NCBI GenBank assembly: GCA_001599935.1
Contig: BCIJ01000013.1
Location: 59,723 to 119,907, forward strand
Reading direction: 5' to 3'
DNA length: 60,185 nt
Source: Holtermannia corniformis
Taxonomy: Eukaryota; Basidiomycota; Tremellomycetes; Holtermanniales
Position numbers and translations under genes: made by a program. Position 1 is the first letter of the stretch. Each line of letters opens with the position of its first letter. The notes under the pieces were generated by a model. The model was not told where the DNA came from, ran no database searches, and saw only the letters and a list, made by a program, of their open reading frames with translations. This document shows, piece by piece, positions 49,443 through 60,163 of this stretch.

Positions 49443-51040
49443 CTATACATGACGGTACGCATGCAGCAAGGCGGCGATCACGTAGCAGAATCCGTGTTTC
49501 GTTTTGTATGGCTGTGTCGCTAATGGTCGATCCGGTGGCGCCGGAGGGGTCGCATTAAAGTTGACTAGCACAGGCTTTAGCGACCGACGCCAGTAGTTTG
49601 GGGTTTCACTCACACTGGTTTGAAACAATGAACGCGTCGAGCCGCCTGTAGCAGTCCTCGGCGACCGCTGCTTTTCGAAGCTCAGCGAGTGGGGCGTCGT
49701 GTGAGATGACGTGGGTAATGTGGGCGACCATGGCCACAACGAACTCGAGATGCTACGCTGTCAGGCTTAATTGTGAGGTGCAGACGGACCTCGGTGACGG
49801 AGTCTTTCAGCGGTGCGGTGTCGACGTGGGGGAGCGATCTTGAACCGGATGGCGTGCGCGACCCCGTGCTTTTAGGACCCCGTCGAGCGTTGTGTCCAGG
49901 AGCGCTCGTCTGAGCACGCACCGGCATGCCTGGACGCTTGACCCGATTCGGCGATACCTCGTTCTCCATGGTAGTAGCCTTGGTGGACTCGACGAGTACC
50001 TGGGGCTTGTAGGAGTGTATGCGATCAACCTACATGTCAGCGATGACCGCTCAAAAGAAAGACTTGCAAGTTGTCGCCATTGGAAGTCGTCCGCCCCCAT
50101 CCGGGCAAGGTCTACGGCAGGATCTTGACCGCTCGTCTCGTAATACCTGCGTCCGCAACGTATCTAAGACTGTCAGCATCCCCACAAAGCTCGAGAACGC
50201 ACCATCACCGGAGTGAACTCCACGCCATGGGGTCCTAGAGCGTACACCACTGCTTTTGCTTGAACCTCCGGTGTGAAGCGATCTACCGCCGAGAGAACAA
50301 GCGGGAGAAGGCGCCGTCGATGCAGTTGACGAAAGCCGGCGATATTCTGCACCCAATCGTACAAGGGGCCCGTGATGTCGGACGTCGGCTTTGATGTAGC
50401 GCGCGACTCATCGGCAACTGTGCATCAGCGGGTCAGCGTGCGATACAGTGTGGCAGGATGGTACGTACGTATCCAGAAGCCTTCTTCTGCCAGCAATTGT
50501 AATGTCTGCGTTGCAGCCGTGCCCATCGAGCTGTCAAGTAGCTCGGCCCGCGAGCCGAAGATTCCCGATCGCACACAGCGGACCACAGGGATCAAGGCCA
50601 ATGCGGTGTCTACAAGCTGCCATACGATCAGCTGATGCTAAGATCCCAGTCAGTACTCACATTCCAGCCCAGTCGCCTCTGTCGCAGCCGGAGCCTAGCC
50701 TGTGGGGTGAGAGAATCGGCCTCGGGCAGGGGCGAAGGTGCAGTTGTGGGGGGCTCCAAGAGGACTTTACCCGAGAAGAAGTCTAGGAAGGTACATCCCA
50801 TTGCTTGAAAGAGCTGGAAGTGTCAGTCCAATATTCATCGTACACGGCTGGGCTCACAGCCTCCTCGTCGACATCATCAACATTGACCAAGGTGGGATGC
50901 GAGCTGGCCTTTGCTAGAATGGCCTCGCGCCAGAGTGGATGCAGCACTGGCTCAAACGCGGCTTTGACATCTTCATGTTGGGCAATCAGGCTCGACAGCC
51001 ATTCAGCGGTGTTGGGGGCGGGACGAGCCGGAACAGACAT
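49443..51040 (-). CDS. Unnamed helical protein family, member 2
   Basis: Paralogue of the gene at 32831-34537. The start at 51040 gives MSVPARPAPNTAEWLSSLIA; an in-frame Met at 51112 is an alternative. Conserved blocks in the same order are LWREAILAKASSH (against DWRSETLRLAFDE in member 1), LHRRRLLPLVLSAVDRF and VQAKAVVYALGPHGVEF. AEDCYRRLDAFIVSN (against AARCYRALDAVLEGG) and the C-terminal TKHGFCYVIAALLHAYRHV (against AKGVTYALHTLSYAYYHAHL) complete the set, with the stop at 49443. Identity looks low, so the duplication is old or fast-evolving. No catalytic motif, signal peptide or membrane helix was seen. Exon boundaries between 49.8 and 50.7 kb are approximate. Confidence 0.5.
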
Positions 51041-51727
51041 TGTCAGCACAGGCGGGCGCTGAGCCAAGGCGAGTAACCCCACTTCTTCATCATTCGGAAA
51101 CGACGTGTGCATCCAGCCTAGGGGTCAAGGTGTTCGTGGGTTGCTGTCGTCTTAGGTCGTAGGCCTAGGGCTGCACTCGCGTCATTAGTTGGATGATTGA
51201 ATGAACCAAGCTGGGAATGAAGCCGTGTCAGGTCGACTTGACTGCGGCAGATACGTTCTGCATATTCGTGCCAGCGTCGTATGCAGGTACTTGTGAGATT
51301 CGGCTATGGGCCACTGAAAAGACTACATCCACCCAAGCTATCCTTGCAGATCATGTCGTAGGAGCGGCAACGCTGATCGATATTGGCACGTTAGAAGCCT
51401 AGCAAGTAAAGCACGAAGATAGATGCTGTAGCTGCTGCCAGCGTCCCGAGGTCTACCGTGAGGTCCGCCGTCGACCGTGCAGCAACACTCAACATTGTGA
51501 CGGCGGGCTATGCTTCCGACCAGCCATACGCCGTACCGAGGGCGAGTCTCATATTGACGTTGGAGCAGTGGTGGCAGCAGCCTTGGTAGCCTTGGTAGTC
51601 ATTGCATTCTGAATCGGTGTATGCACTGCTGCGTCGACACCGGGCGGTCTCGGACGGGGGAGAGCACGGGCCTGTTTCCCTTGGGGCAACTTTACCTTGA
51701 CGCGTCTTTTTTATCCCCCCAACGACG
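51041..51727. other. Intergenic stretch between divergent genes
   Basis: About 690 bp between the minus-strand unknown-family gene and the plus-strand gene at 51728. Frames of 60 or so codons occur but none is convincing. A run TTTTTTATCCCCCC lies at 51707-51720 just before the plus-strand ATG and could be part of its promoter. Confidence 0.45.
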
Positions 51728-52572
51728 ATGAGCACACTCGAGACGACTTGTAGAAAAGCGTACAAGTCGTTCAAGATTGATAAGGAAGCATGGGCCATCG
51801 ACCAGCTGCCGCCTGGTTGGCGTATCGCTTCCCCTTGGCTGCAACCGGTACACCTTTGGCCAATCAACAGTGGGCGACTCACATTGCTGGAGCGCGAAAG
51901 GACCGTAACCGAGAAGCTGCTTGAGCTGCTTACCAAGCGATCCTCGTTTCCCATCGGTTACTGCACCGGATCGGTTCAGACGGGCATGGCTGCAACCGCG
52001 AGGGAACTGCTTACCTATATGGCCGTGCCCGCGTTTGTTTACCGGTCTGTTCCCTGGCTTCTACGTCCATTAATCAATCACTGACATTTCCCAGCTGTGT
52101 GTATTTGTGTGCCAACTGCAAAAGTGCTCGTCGATCTCGGTGCTACTTTGTTCAAACGGGTGAACCTACACTCGACTCATCGACATGCGCCGGTCCCGAA
52201 ATCAGCATACCGCTGGGCAATTGCCTTTACTCGAGTCTCAACAACCTCGAGAGCGTCTGGGAGCTGGATGTTCACGGTGGCTCGGTCTCCCTCCGAATTC
52301 GACTTCACGCTCTTGTGTGCGATAGCCCTGCCGCGGCTGCCAGAAACCGTGAGCAGTTTTACTTCGACGCAGTCGTCCGTCGCACATTCAGGCGGGATCG
52401 ATCGCCCGACGACACGAGCTTGACTGCTCGCGCACCAAAGCGGCCGATGATCACCACAGCGCGCTCACCAAGCGCCACTCTTGTCGACAACATCCTTGCC
52501 TTGCCCGATTCCCTTCAGGTGATGCTCTCAGACGTTGTCGCGAATATAGCCAACGCCGGGCTTTGTGAGTAG
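51728..52572 (+). CDS. Hypothetical protein, two exons
   Basis: I do not recognise it. The ATG at 51728 gives MSTLETTCRKAYKSFKIDKE, then PPGWRIASPWLQPVHLWPIN and LLELLTKRSSFPIGYCTG. A donor near 52043 and acceptor near 52095 join the frame to RCVYLCANCKSARRSRCYFV, where closely spaced Cys residues (CVYLCxxCK) may bind a metal. The rest includes LNNLESVWELDVHGGSVSLR and ends NILALPDSLQVMLSDVVANI then ANAGLCE at 52572. No relatives are visible in the window. It could be lineage-specific; coding status rests only on frame continuity across a good intron. Confidence 0.4.
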
Positions 52573-54294
52573 TCTTGACAGAGCCCGTCTGTTACTCATG
52601 TCAAACGACAGACGACGCACCCACTCGCTCACCCGCTCAAATGGGGTGACCGCAAGGATATTCCTGTGGCTGATCAGTCAACTCCGCCGCAAGCATATCG
52701 AGTGCGTATTCCTGTGTGCGTCTGTTGAACCTGTGCTGAACGAGAAGGTTTTCCAGGCCACCGCCATTACAGATCCCTTGCCAGCCACTACCACTCCCAG
52801 ATGCAGTCCATGAGCCCGGCACTGCAGACGTGACTGAGGGTTACAGTCACACTGGGCGACGAACCGTCCGGTCATCCGTCTCTTTCGAGATCTGTCTCTT
52901 TCGAGGTTCCCTGCGTGGCATACGAACGGTGAGGCCTCCATATCCGCTATCGATAGTGGATAGACGAGGCGCTGGAATGTGAGCAGTGGACGGCAAACCG
53001 CACTTGTATACCTACTCGTACATCTCAACACAAAGTGTAACGACCGATCCTAGTCGGTATTGATAAGCACGGGCTCGTGTACAGCGCAGTCATGCACCGA
53101 GTCAAAGGTAAGGGAGCGTTGTTGTCATGATCCCGCCAGGATCTTGTCAGGCTTCGGCCGGCCGGTCCGATCGGCAGCGGTCCGCCTCGCTTACCGGATT
53201 GGCTCGCACCGCGCAACGGTCGTAGGAACGATCGGGACTGCGCAAGCTGCGCACAGGAACTACTGGAAGCGGAAGGGATCGGTCGGGTCGATGTTGGTGT
53301 CGATGTCGGTGTCGATGTCGACGATGAAGTTGACAACCGCGCAATTGTTACGGGCCAGGCGGAGGGACAAGAGGGGTTAACGGAGGGGTTGGGGAATACG
53401 GGGATTGGCCGCGGCAGTGGCTGCGGCGGGGGACTTCTCGAACAATTGTACAAGCTCGAGTCTTCGAGAGCTTTAATCATAGGTTCTAAGCAAAGGCTAC
53501 CCTAAACTCCCGAGGCCGCTTCCTGGTCCTCGTCTTGCCCATTACTCGTTACTCTACTTGCCCATCACTTTTCCCAGCGATCGCCAGCGNTCGCCAGTNG
53601 TCGACTACACCAACGCGACTGATTTACTTCACCGACGGGACCTCGTCGCCACCCTGAATCCTCCTGGGGCTAGCCCTAACAGCAATCCCAAAGGCCACAG
53701 GGTATAAGAGAAGGGGCTTTGACTGTTGTAGTTCTTCATCTGGTCTTACCTTTCATGCACCACAGGTAGCTGCCGAGTCCTCCAGAGCTCACTCTTGACA
53801 GTAACCTCCTAATTGTTCGTGGATACTTGCAAATATTTGTAGTGAAAGGCCAGTCGCACGTGCGTACGCGCATGCGGGTTGACTGGTGCATATCAAGCCT
53901 TTAGGGTCTCTGCCGGCAAATCATAAGAAGCCTAAAGGGGCAAGCAAGGCTACCGAAGGGTTTGTATGTACCGGACGTACGAGATCACACTTGGCTTGTG
54001 AAATGGCTTTGGCTATATCGTCTGTAAGGTTTCATGCACGGCGCTCGAACTGCGGCGTTGAGCACAGATGCCGTCTGAGTGTTGTGTACGCAGCACACGG
54101 AGCTACTGCTGAAGTGGCACTGCGATGAGATACTTTCTAGCAAGTGTCTAGCACTTTGACTGTGCTAGTGACGTCTGACTTGCACGCATCAGCAAGAGCT
54201 TTGTTGAGGTGCATGTGCATCTGGAGTGGCTGGGAGTAGGCCTTGACGAAGCTCTGCATTGATACGCAAACAGATATGGCTCTAGAGACTGTTG
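52573..54294. other. Long gene-poor stretch with undetermined bases
   Basis: About 1.7 kb. It contains Ns at 53590 and 53599 and a short 12-bp tandem repeat at 53287-53322. Open frames up to 150 codons (for example minus 53025-53480) are Ser/Pro/Thr-rich and owe their length to that repeat. I see no supported gene. Confidence 0.45.
53287..53322. repeat. Three copies of a 12-bp tandem repeat
   Basis: Units GTCGATGTTGGT, GTCGATGTCGGT and GTCGATGTCGAC follow one another. A minisatellite-like array of only three units, with no known function. Confidence 0.75.
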
Positions 54295-55765
54295 ATGACA
54301 AAGTTGACATTTGGCGAAAAAACCCCGAATCGACGAGACGAAATCGACGCCACGAGCCGAATTCGACAAAACAAGGGTGTTTTTTACATTCGGCGGGTCG
54401 CGACTCGTAGTACACGGCCTCCCTCACAGCTAGCTCAGCTGATCCACTACATCTCGGGGTCCGTAGTGCCATTGGTGCTATCACATGAGAGACCATGCTT
54501 ATATCCACTCAGCGTCGGGACCAGCACGGGGTCGGCCAAGGAGCTCTTTGAACCGCTTGCAAAGGTCAAAACCCAGTTCAAAAAGGCTGCGTCGTGGATC
54601 GCAGCGGCAACCGGCCAGTACGTTGGGTTGTCGAACGGGATGCCGCGCATAGACTTACCACGCTGCTAGCCCTGCCATTACGAAGGCGGATGAGGCGGCA
54701 GAGTGGTTGCAGTCCGTGTATCGGTACGCTTCATCCTATCCGCCGCTGCCTCTCCACGGAAGATCTTGCTGACCCATGTGCACTGAAGCCCGGGAGACAA
54801 TATTCATCTTCTCGGGTTCTCGAGGGGTGCAGCATCCGCCCGTACTTTGGCAGAGCGCCTGCGAACTGTGAGTACCCGCGTTGCGGTCTGCAGCCTGCGA
54901 ACTAACCCTAACTCCCAGGTGGGCTTGGTCGTCGGCCATGCGACAAACGCGTCGCACTCGACCGGGTACGGCAAAGACGTCAACTCTGCGTTGTGACGTT
55001 GCTGACTTCACCACTGCATAGGGATCCCAATCAAAACCTCCTGGGCCTCAGTGTCGCAATCCGGCCTACCAGCTTGATCTTACTGCAAGTCTCCGCCATC
55101 GAGGGCGCCATCACTCAGGCTGACGATGCACACTTGCACAGCGATACTGTAACATCGATCCAAGGCAAACCTATCGACCTCGGCTTTGCCGAACACGTTT
55201 ATCAACTCGTGTCGATCGATGAGTCCCGAGTCAAGTTCACCCCGGTCATTTTCGCGCCAACCGATCAGCGGACGCATAGCTGCTCGATCACGCAAATCTA
55301 CATGCTAGGATTGCATCACCACATGTATGTGACAGAACATCCAACGACGACTGCTAAGAAGACCTGAATAGGGGAGGCGTTGGACAATCAATATTTTCCC
55401 ACCTTGCTCGAGATCAGCTATTGGCGTTTGGATCACAGCAAAGCCTGCGTCTCAATCCCGACGTCACCACCAACCCTCTCAGCCTGGACTCCCTTCCCGC
55501 GTTCAACTTTGCGCCGCGCTCCGCACGCAAATGGCTGTGGATGGAGTTGGGGGGATTCTCATGGTATCAGACGGGCAATGACGGTTTACTGAAACTTCGT
55601 CGCTCGTGCGTACCAAGCGATTCCTGTTCATCATCGGTCACTAACTCGCTGAGGCCTCACCGGAACCGAGCTCGGGAATTCGCTCCACACCTCCAAATCC
55701 ATCCGGGCGTGGTCGCGCTAAAGCGCATTGGGTACCGGCCCAACATCCTCGAGCTTCAGAAGTAG
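54295..55765 (+). CDS. Highly divergent DUF2235 (Tle1-like) family member
   Basis: From the ATG at 54295 (MTKLTFGEKTPNRRDE) spliced segments follow the DUF2235 order: QLAQLIHYISGSVVPLVL, CLYPLSVGTSTGSAKELFEP (the GVGT segment), ADEAAEWLQSVYRYASSYPP and RETIFIFSGSRGVQHPPVL (nucleophile elbow SGSRG, Ser kept). VGLVVGHATN comes next, then GFAEHVYQLVSIDESRVKFT (equivalent of RHALALDERR) and YMLGLHHHM joined to GGVGQSIFSHLARD (equivalent of HSDVGGG). The end is IHPGVVALKRIGYRPNILEL, with the stop at 55763-55765. The DGT strand is not conserved. Donor near 54618. It faces the related minus-strand gene that ends at 55818, only 52 bp away. It may be a pseudogene in part, since some exon joins between 54.65 and 55.07 kb are uncertain. 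Confidence 0.55.
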
Positions 55766-55817
55766 CCAAACTCCGTTCGGTAGACATACAGATGAACATA
55801 TGAACAGCCGTGACCCA

Positions 55818-57419
55818 TCAGCTCAAAGACCCAAAGCCGGAGACACTCGTAGCGAGGAAAGTGACATAGAGCGAAGGGTGAATGGGATCATGCGCAATCG
55901 AAGACATCTCGCGTGATAGCTCTCTGTGCATCGCTGTCAGCCACTGACAGGACTTTGCAAGTAATGAGGGGACCCACCGTTCCACATCGAGCTTCGACCT
56001 AGCAAACAGGCCGTACCACGATTTATGAAGATCACGGCGAGTGACACGCAATTTTTGCAGCTGCTCCTTGAGGGCCGAGTTGGGCAAGTGCTCGTCTTGA
56101 CTGGCAGCCACCTGTACGACCTGGTTCGGATCGACTCTCTGCAAGAGCTCGTCGGCAAGCGGATCGGTATCGCCGTAAGGCAAGCGGCTTGATTGAACGA
56201 TTCGCGACCGTTCCGCTTCGGTCAAGTGAAACTGGCCGAGCGGGTCGAGCAGTGTTGGACGATAAGCGGGTATGTGGCAGACGGTACGAGGGTTCAGCAG
56301 CAAGCCAGCCGCGCATGCCTCACGGATCAGCCAGCGAAGCGCGACATTTGCTGAGGTGAAACTGTTCGAGGGGTCGCATGTACCGAAGCTAGGGTGGTTT
56401 GGTCAATTCTTGGCCCACCGGGTGACAGTCGTTCACAACGCACAGGTCCGATCCGTCACCCAGAAATTCGATTGCTTTGTAGTCGCTGTCCAAAGACGCA
56501 TCAAGCCTGGACATCACATCAGCTCCTCGGCGCCTTCGAATAGCACAAGTGACGCTCACCTAACCTTGCCGAAAGCTACGTGACGCAAAAGCATGCTCTT
56601 GCGTGTGGTCGGCATCGTCGAGCTGACCATAGGATCCCAGTAGCCAACGAAGGGGCTCGCCGTGAAGTCACGCCGACAGTGCCTTTCGTGAAAGCGGGCG
56701 ATCTTCGCGGGTGAAGAGGATGGTGTCATGTGACACGCCCTGTCGCATGCGGTCAGTCTCCATAAATGTTGAATTACTCAACTCACCGGACTACCAACCG
56801 ACGTTCCTTTGAGCTTCCGGGACAGCCGATCCCAGTTAGACTGGTGTCGCCCTGACGGGGAATGACCAAACCGACCTGCTCGCATCACTTAGGAAGACGT
56901 CTGCTCACGCATGTCCTGCTTTACATACTTTCATCAGGGTTTCAGAGAGCCAGCGTGCAGTCGCAGCACCATGTCCGGCTCCAAACAGGAAAACTCTATC
57001 GCCAGGCCTGCCACACTCGTCAGCAAACATGAAAGTGACTGACGATCTAGCACTAACTCGTAGAGATCACGAACGATAGCATAGCCCCAGCAGACATGCT
57101 CAGACATGTGTCTGTTGACGCTTACTATACTGCATCTGCGAGGGGTCCATCCTTACCTTTTCGCTTTCTCTTAATCACAGGGGTCAGGCAGGAGTCATGT
57201 CGTCAAGAGAGCACTCACTGCCCGAGCGCACACAGCATACCTGTAGCTCAGAGCGATCGAGTACGCGCGTCAAGTCCTCGAACACGCTGGGCTTGAATGC
57301 CTGCTGCCCAAGGAAGATAATGACAATGTTGATGGGGGGACGCTGCGGTGAATCATGCCGACTGCTACTCGACGTCAGCTCATTCAAGCTCTGACGATGA
57401 TCACGTACAGCGATGCCAT
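55818..57419 (-). CDS. Divergent DUF2235 (Tle1-like) family member, probable pseudoenzyme
   Basis: Begins MASL at 57419; an intron with a GTACGT donor and CTGAC branch follows. The frame continues SRHDSPQRPPINIVIIFLGQ, FEDLTRVLDRSELQVCC, MSEHVCWGYAIVRDLYE, PGDRVFLFGAGHGAATARWL and CRRDFTASPFVGYWDPM. The remaining blocks are MLLRHVAFGK, SDLCVVNDCHP, NVALRWLIREACAAGLL and a C-terminal IHPSLYVTFLATS with the stop at 55818. These match DUF2235 in order: N-terminal strand, elbow, GVWDT, RHALALDE, HSDVGGG, LRWM and the iHpSV end. The elbow Ser (GFSRG) is replaced in GAGHG and the DGT motif by LGQQ. The splice near 56380-56410 is not clean, so a frame defect there is possible. Confidence 0.58.
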
Positions 57420-57896
57420 CTTGTCGTCGTTATACAGTGGGAGATGTGAAGGCTGAAGGCACATCTTGAGCAGTGATGACCTGCGAGAAGCCGAGGCTAC
57501 GGGAACCGGTAGACGTCATTTGATCACGCAGGTTGATGCTAGAGGTTCAAACACGTGTGTCATGCTAGCAGCTGTAGCAGCCCGGTAACACGTAACATGG
57601 ATGTGGCGGAACGGCCCAAAAAATGTGGCGCGGATATCCTTTCGAGCATCCTTATCCTCGAGAGGGATATCCTCGCTCTGCACAGACATCCTTATCCGTA
57701 TCCGCATCCTCGAGGATCATGGGTCGCGGATATCCCTTCCGCGCCTCCAAGGATCCAAGGATACGCGCGGATATCCTCGGTTCCGCGGATCCTTGGTTCC
57801 TGATTTTGACCCGAGCAGTAACAACTTGCGTCTGACTAAAGCTCCGCCGCTGCAATGGATACAGTAGATTATGCATACAACTACACGTCCATCCAC
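57420..57896. other. Intergenic stretch between a DUF2235 relative and the hAT gene
   Basis: About 480 bp. The right part is the repeat block annotated at 57631-57800; the left part holds the upstream region of the DUF2235-like gene. No coding region is supported. Confidence 0.5.
57631..57800. repeat. GGATATCC / CCGCGGAT palindromic repeat block, 3' of hAT transposase
   Basis: Many imperfect copies of GGATATCC, ATCCTCGAGGAT and CCGCGGATCC lie within about 170 bp, mostly palindromic and in both orientations. The same motifs recur in the introns of the adjacent hAT gene, so the block probably belongs to the element (3' UTR or subterminal region). Confidence 0.7.
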
Positions 57897-58402
57897 TCAC
57901 TCGGGCTCTGGAGATTCCGCCCTGATGCTCCCGGATACCGTTGTTTGACTAATCGACCGTGTCCGCTGTCGCTGAGCCTCGAACTTGTGCCAGTCGTCCT
58001 CTGACAGCAAGCCCTTCTTCGACCACGAGCCCAGACACATGAGGGCTCGAATCGTCTCGCGCTTGAGCCTGTGGCGGCGATACGAGACGGTCAAGCCGCC
58101 CATCGAGAATGCCCGTTCGGGTTCAACAGAGGTCGCTGCAGATGTCAGAGACGGCTGCAGACGGCGAGAAACACACCTGGAGCCGACAAGACGTCCAGAG
58201 CCAGCTGTGCCATGCCGTTTCGGTGCCAGAGCGACCCTTCGGGAGCCTCGCGCGTCCACCACTCGATGGGGTCGACCAACGACGTCCCTTCGACCGAGAC
58301 ACACTCGCCATGGATCCAGGCAGACACGGGATCGAGTAGAGGGTCACTGGTTCCCGCTGCTTGAGGCGGCTTGAGCAGTGTTGGGACCTGGGGTAGAAAT
58401 CG

Positions 58403-58483
58403 ACCGCGGAAATCGAGGATATCCGCGGATACACGCGGATACGCGCGGATATGCGCGGATATGCAGGGATTTGAGCGGATACG
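58403..58483. repeat. GGATAYCCGCGGAT-type repeats inside the hAT gene
   Basis: About eight near-copies of CGCGGATAY in a row. They are partly in an open frame (YPRISARIRVYPRIS on the minus strand) and partly in an intron whose acceptor lies near 58390. Confidence 0.75.
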
Positions 58484-59036
58484 CCGTTTGTGGGTTTGTT
58501 TGATGTTTGGAAGGGAGAGATCTTAGTCAGCGCAGCACGTAACAATCAGGCTAGTCATGTGGACGAACCTTGGCGGTGGATCTTGCCTGTGACTGCGGGA
58601 CGGGCGCAGCCGGTCGGTAAAGCTCGTACAAGTCCCGGAGTGCGCGGACAGCCCCGTCTTTCCACTCTGTCTCCCACTCTTGCTTCTCCAGGTAAGCCAT
58701 GCGCAGAGACGGGTGCAGCACTGCATCATGTCAGCCTGAAAGATCATTTACGGCTTATTTTGAGAAACTCACGCATGGCGACGCGATACAGCACGGATTT
58801 GTCGGTCTTCGCATAGTACTTGTTCAGAGTGAGCAGTGCCATGCGAGCGCCAATGCGTATCGAAGTCGGATGGCCATTGGCTTGAGCGATTGCGGCGAAA
58901 TGACCCGAGAACTGATCAATCCAGGGAACGACCGTGGCGACCGACGCTCGCATCGTGAGCGTGCCGGCGGCTGACTGGAAGATGTCGACAAGTTCCGTGC
59001 AAAACTAATGCAAGTCAAAGTCAGCGAAGACCAAAA

Positions 59037-59082
59037 GGATATCCACGGATCCAAGGATATCCGCGATATCCTTGAATATCCT
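59037..59082. repeat. GGATATCC repeats within a hAT intron
   Basis: Four or five imperfect copies, within the intron running on the minus strand from the GTGAGT near 59096 to the acceptor near 59009. Confidence 0.75.
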
Positions 59083-59484
59083 CGCTGTGACTCACTGCGA
59101 GCGTGGGCGCCAGGTGCTCCAGGATCGTGAAGTCGAGGTCGGTCAAGCGGATGGCATCGGTGAAGAGCGATTTGCCCTCGAGCGACGCAACCAACGGCAT
59201 CGCGTAGAAGTGCTCGCTGCGTATATGAGCCATAATGTAAGCTTGCGCGCGCAGACTTACATGACAAGGCGGAAATGCAGGCAGTCTTGCAGCATCTCGC
59301 CCGTCGAGTTCCATCGCGTGATGACATCACGCTTGATGAGGCGTGATCCGATCGAGCTGTCCACTTTCTTGGTCGCTATGCAGGCCTCGATAGCCTCGAA
59401 CCAGGCCTTGCGATACCTGGGACCCAGCGCCATTGTCTTGGCCAGTACACGAGCCTTGAAGAAGCGTCAGTCATCAAAAGCCGA

Positions 59485-59531
59485 TCAAGGATCCGAAAGG
59501 ATCCGCGGATATCCGCGGATCCTTGTATCCG
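59485..59531. repeat. GGATCCGCGGATATCC repeats within a hAT intron
   Basis: Palindromic copies of GGATCCGCGG and CCGCGGATCC, inside the intron with donor GTAAGT near 59540 and acceptor near 59456 (minus strand). Confidence 0.75.
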
Positions 59532-60129
59532 CACTTACCTTCAGGATCAACCTGCGAGCTGCATGCAGCTCGGAGTCCTTCAANCTGTCGAAGAGNAGGT
59601 CCCATGATGGCAGGACGTGGTAATTGCCGACCGAGATATCATGGTTCTGCAAAACGGGNATGATCGCTTGGTGATCAAGTCGCGCCTGTTCCCACGATGC
59701 CGCAGTTTTGAGCTCTTCCATGGCCTCGACCTCGTCAGGCGCGTCGTCTTCGAGCTGCTGGCGCTCGGCAGCAGTCATCTCAGCCGCCTGGGCGGAATAC
59801 GCGTCGCGGAGATGCAAGATCTCCTCAGTTGTTGGCTCAGACTCGCCGGCAGAGAGCCGAGAGCCTTCAACAGCCATCGCCTGCAGTTCCGCCATATCGG
59901 CTTTGGACGTAAAGGGCGTGAGGAAGGCCTGCGCAATGTTTGATGAGTAAGGTATGATTCGCGGATCTCGCGGATACTGACTTTGACGACGAGATTGAGC
60001 GTATGAGCAAAGCACCGCACCCGATGTGTTTTGCCCTTGAACATGGGAAGTCCCATGCCGCCGAGACGTTGGCAAAGCTTGCCGTTGACTGAGTGATTGT
60101 CGCCCACAAACGTGAAAAGCTAAACCAGG

Positions 60130-60163
60130 GATCAGGGATATCCGCGGAATCCGTGATGATCCT
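60130..60163. repeat. GGATATCCGCGGAAT repeat within a hAT intron
   Basis: One full and two partial copies, inside the intron that ends on the minus strand at about 60122 just before FTFVGDNHS. Confidence 0.7.

Noticed and set aside
49443..51040. Possible fifth DUF2235 relative (RPPVLTMSVPARPAPNTAEWL looked like the N-terminal strand; VVYALGPHGVEF like the nucleophile elbow)
   Set aside because: All blocks align better with the unnamed gene at 32831-34537, including its N- and C-terminal signatures, so it was placed in that family.
53025..53480. 151-codon minus-strand open frame
   Set aside because: Its length comes from a 12-bp tandem repeat (STSTPTSTPTST); no conserved feature.
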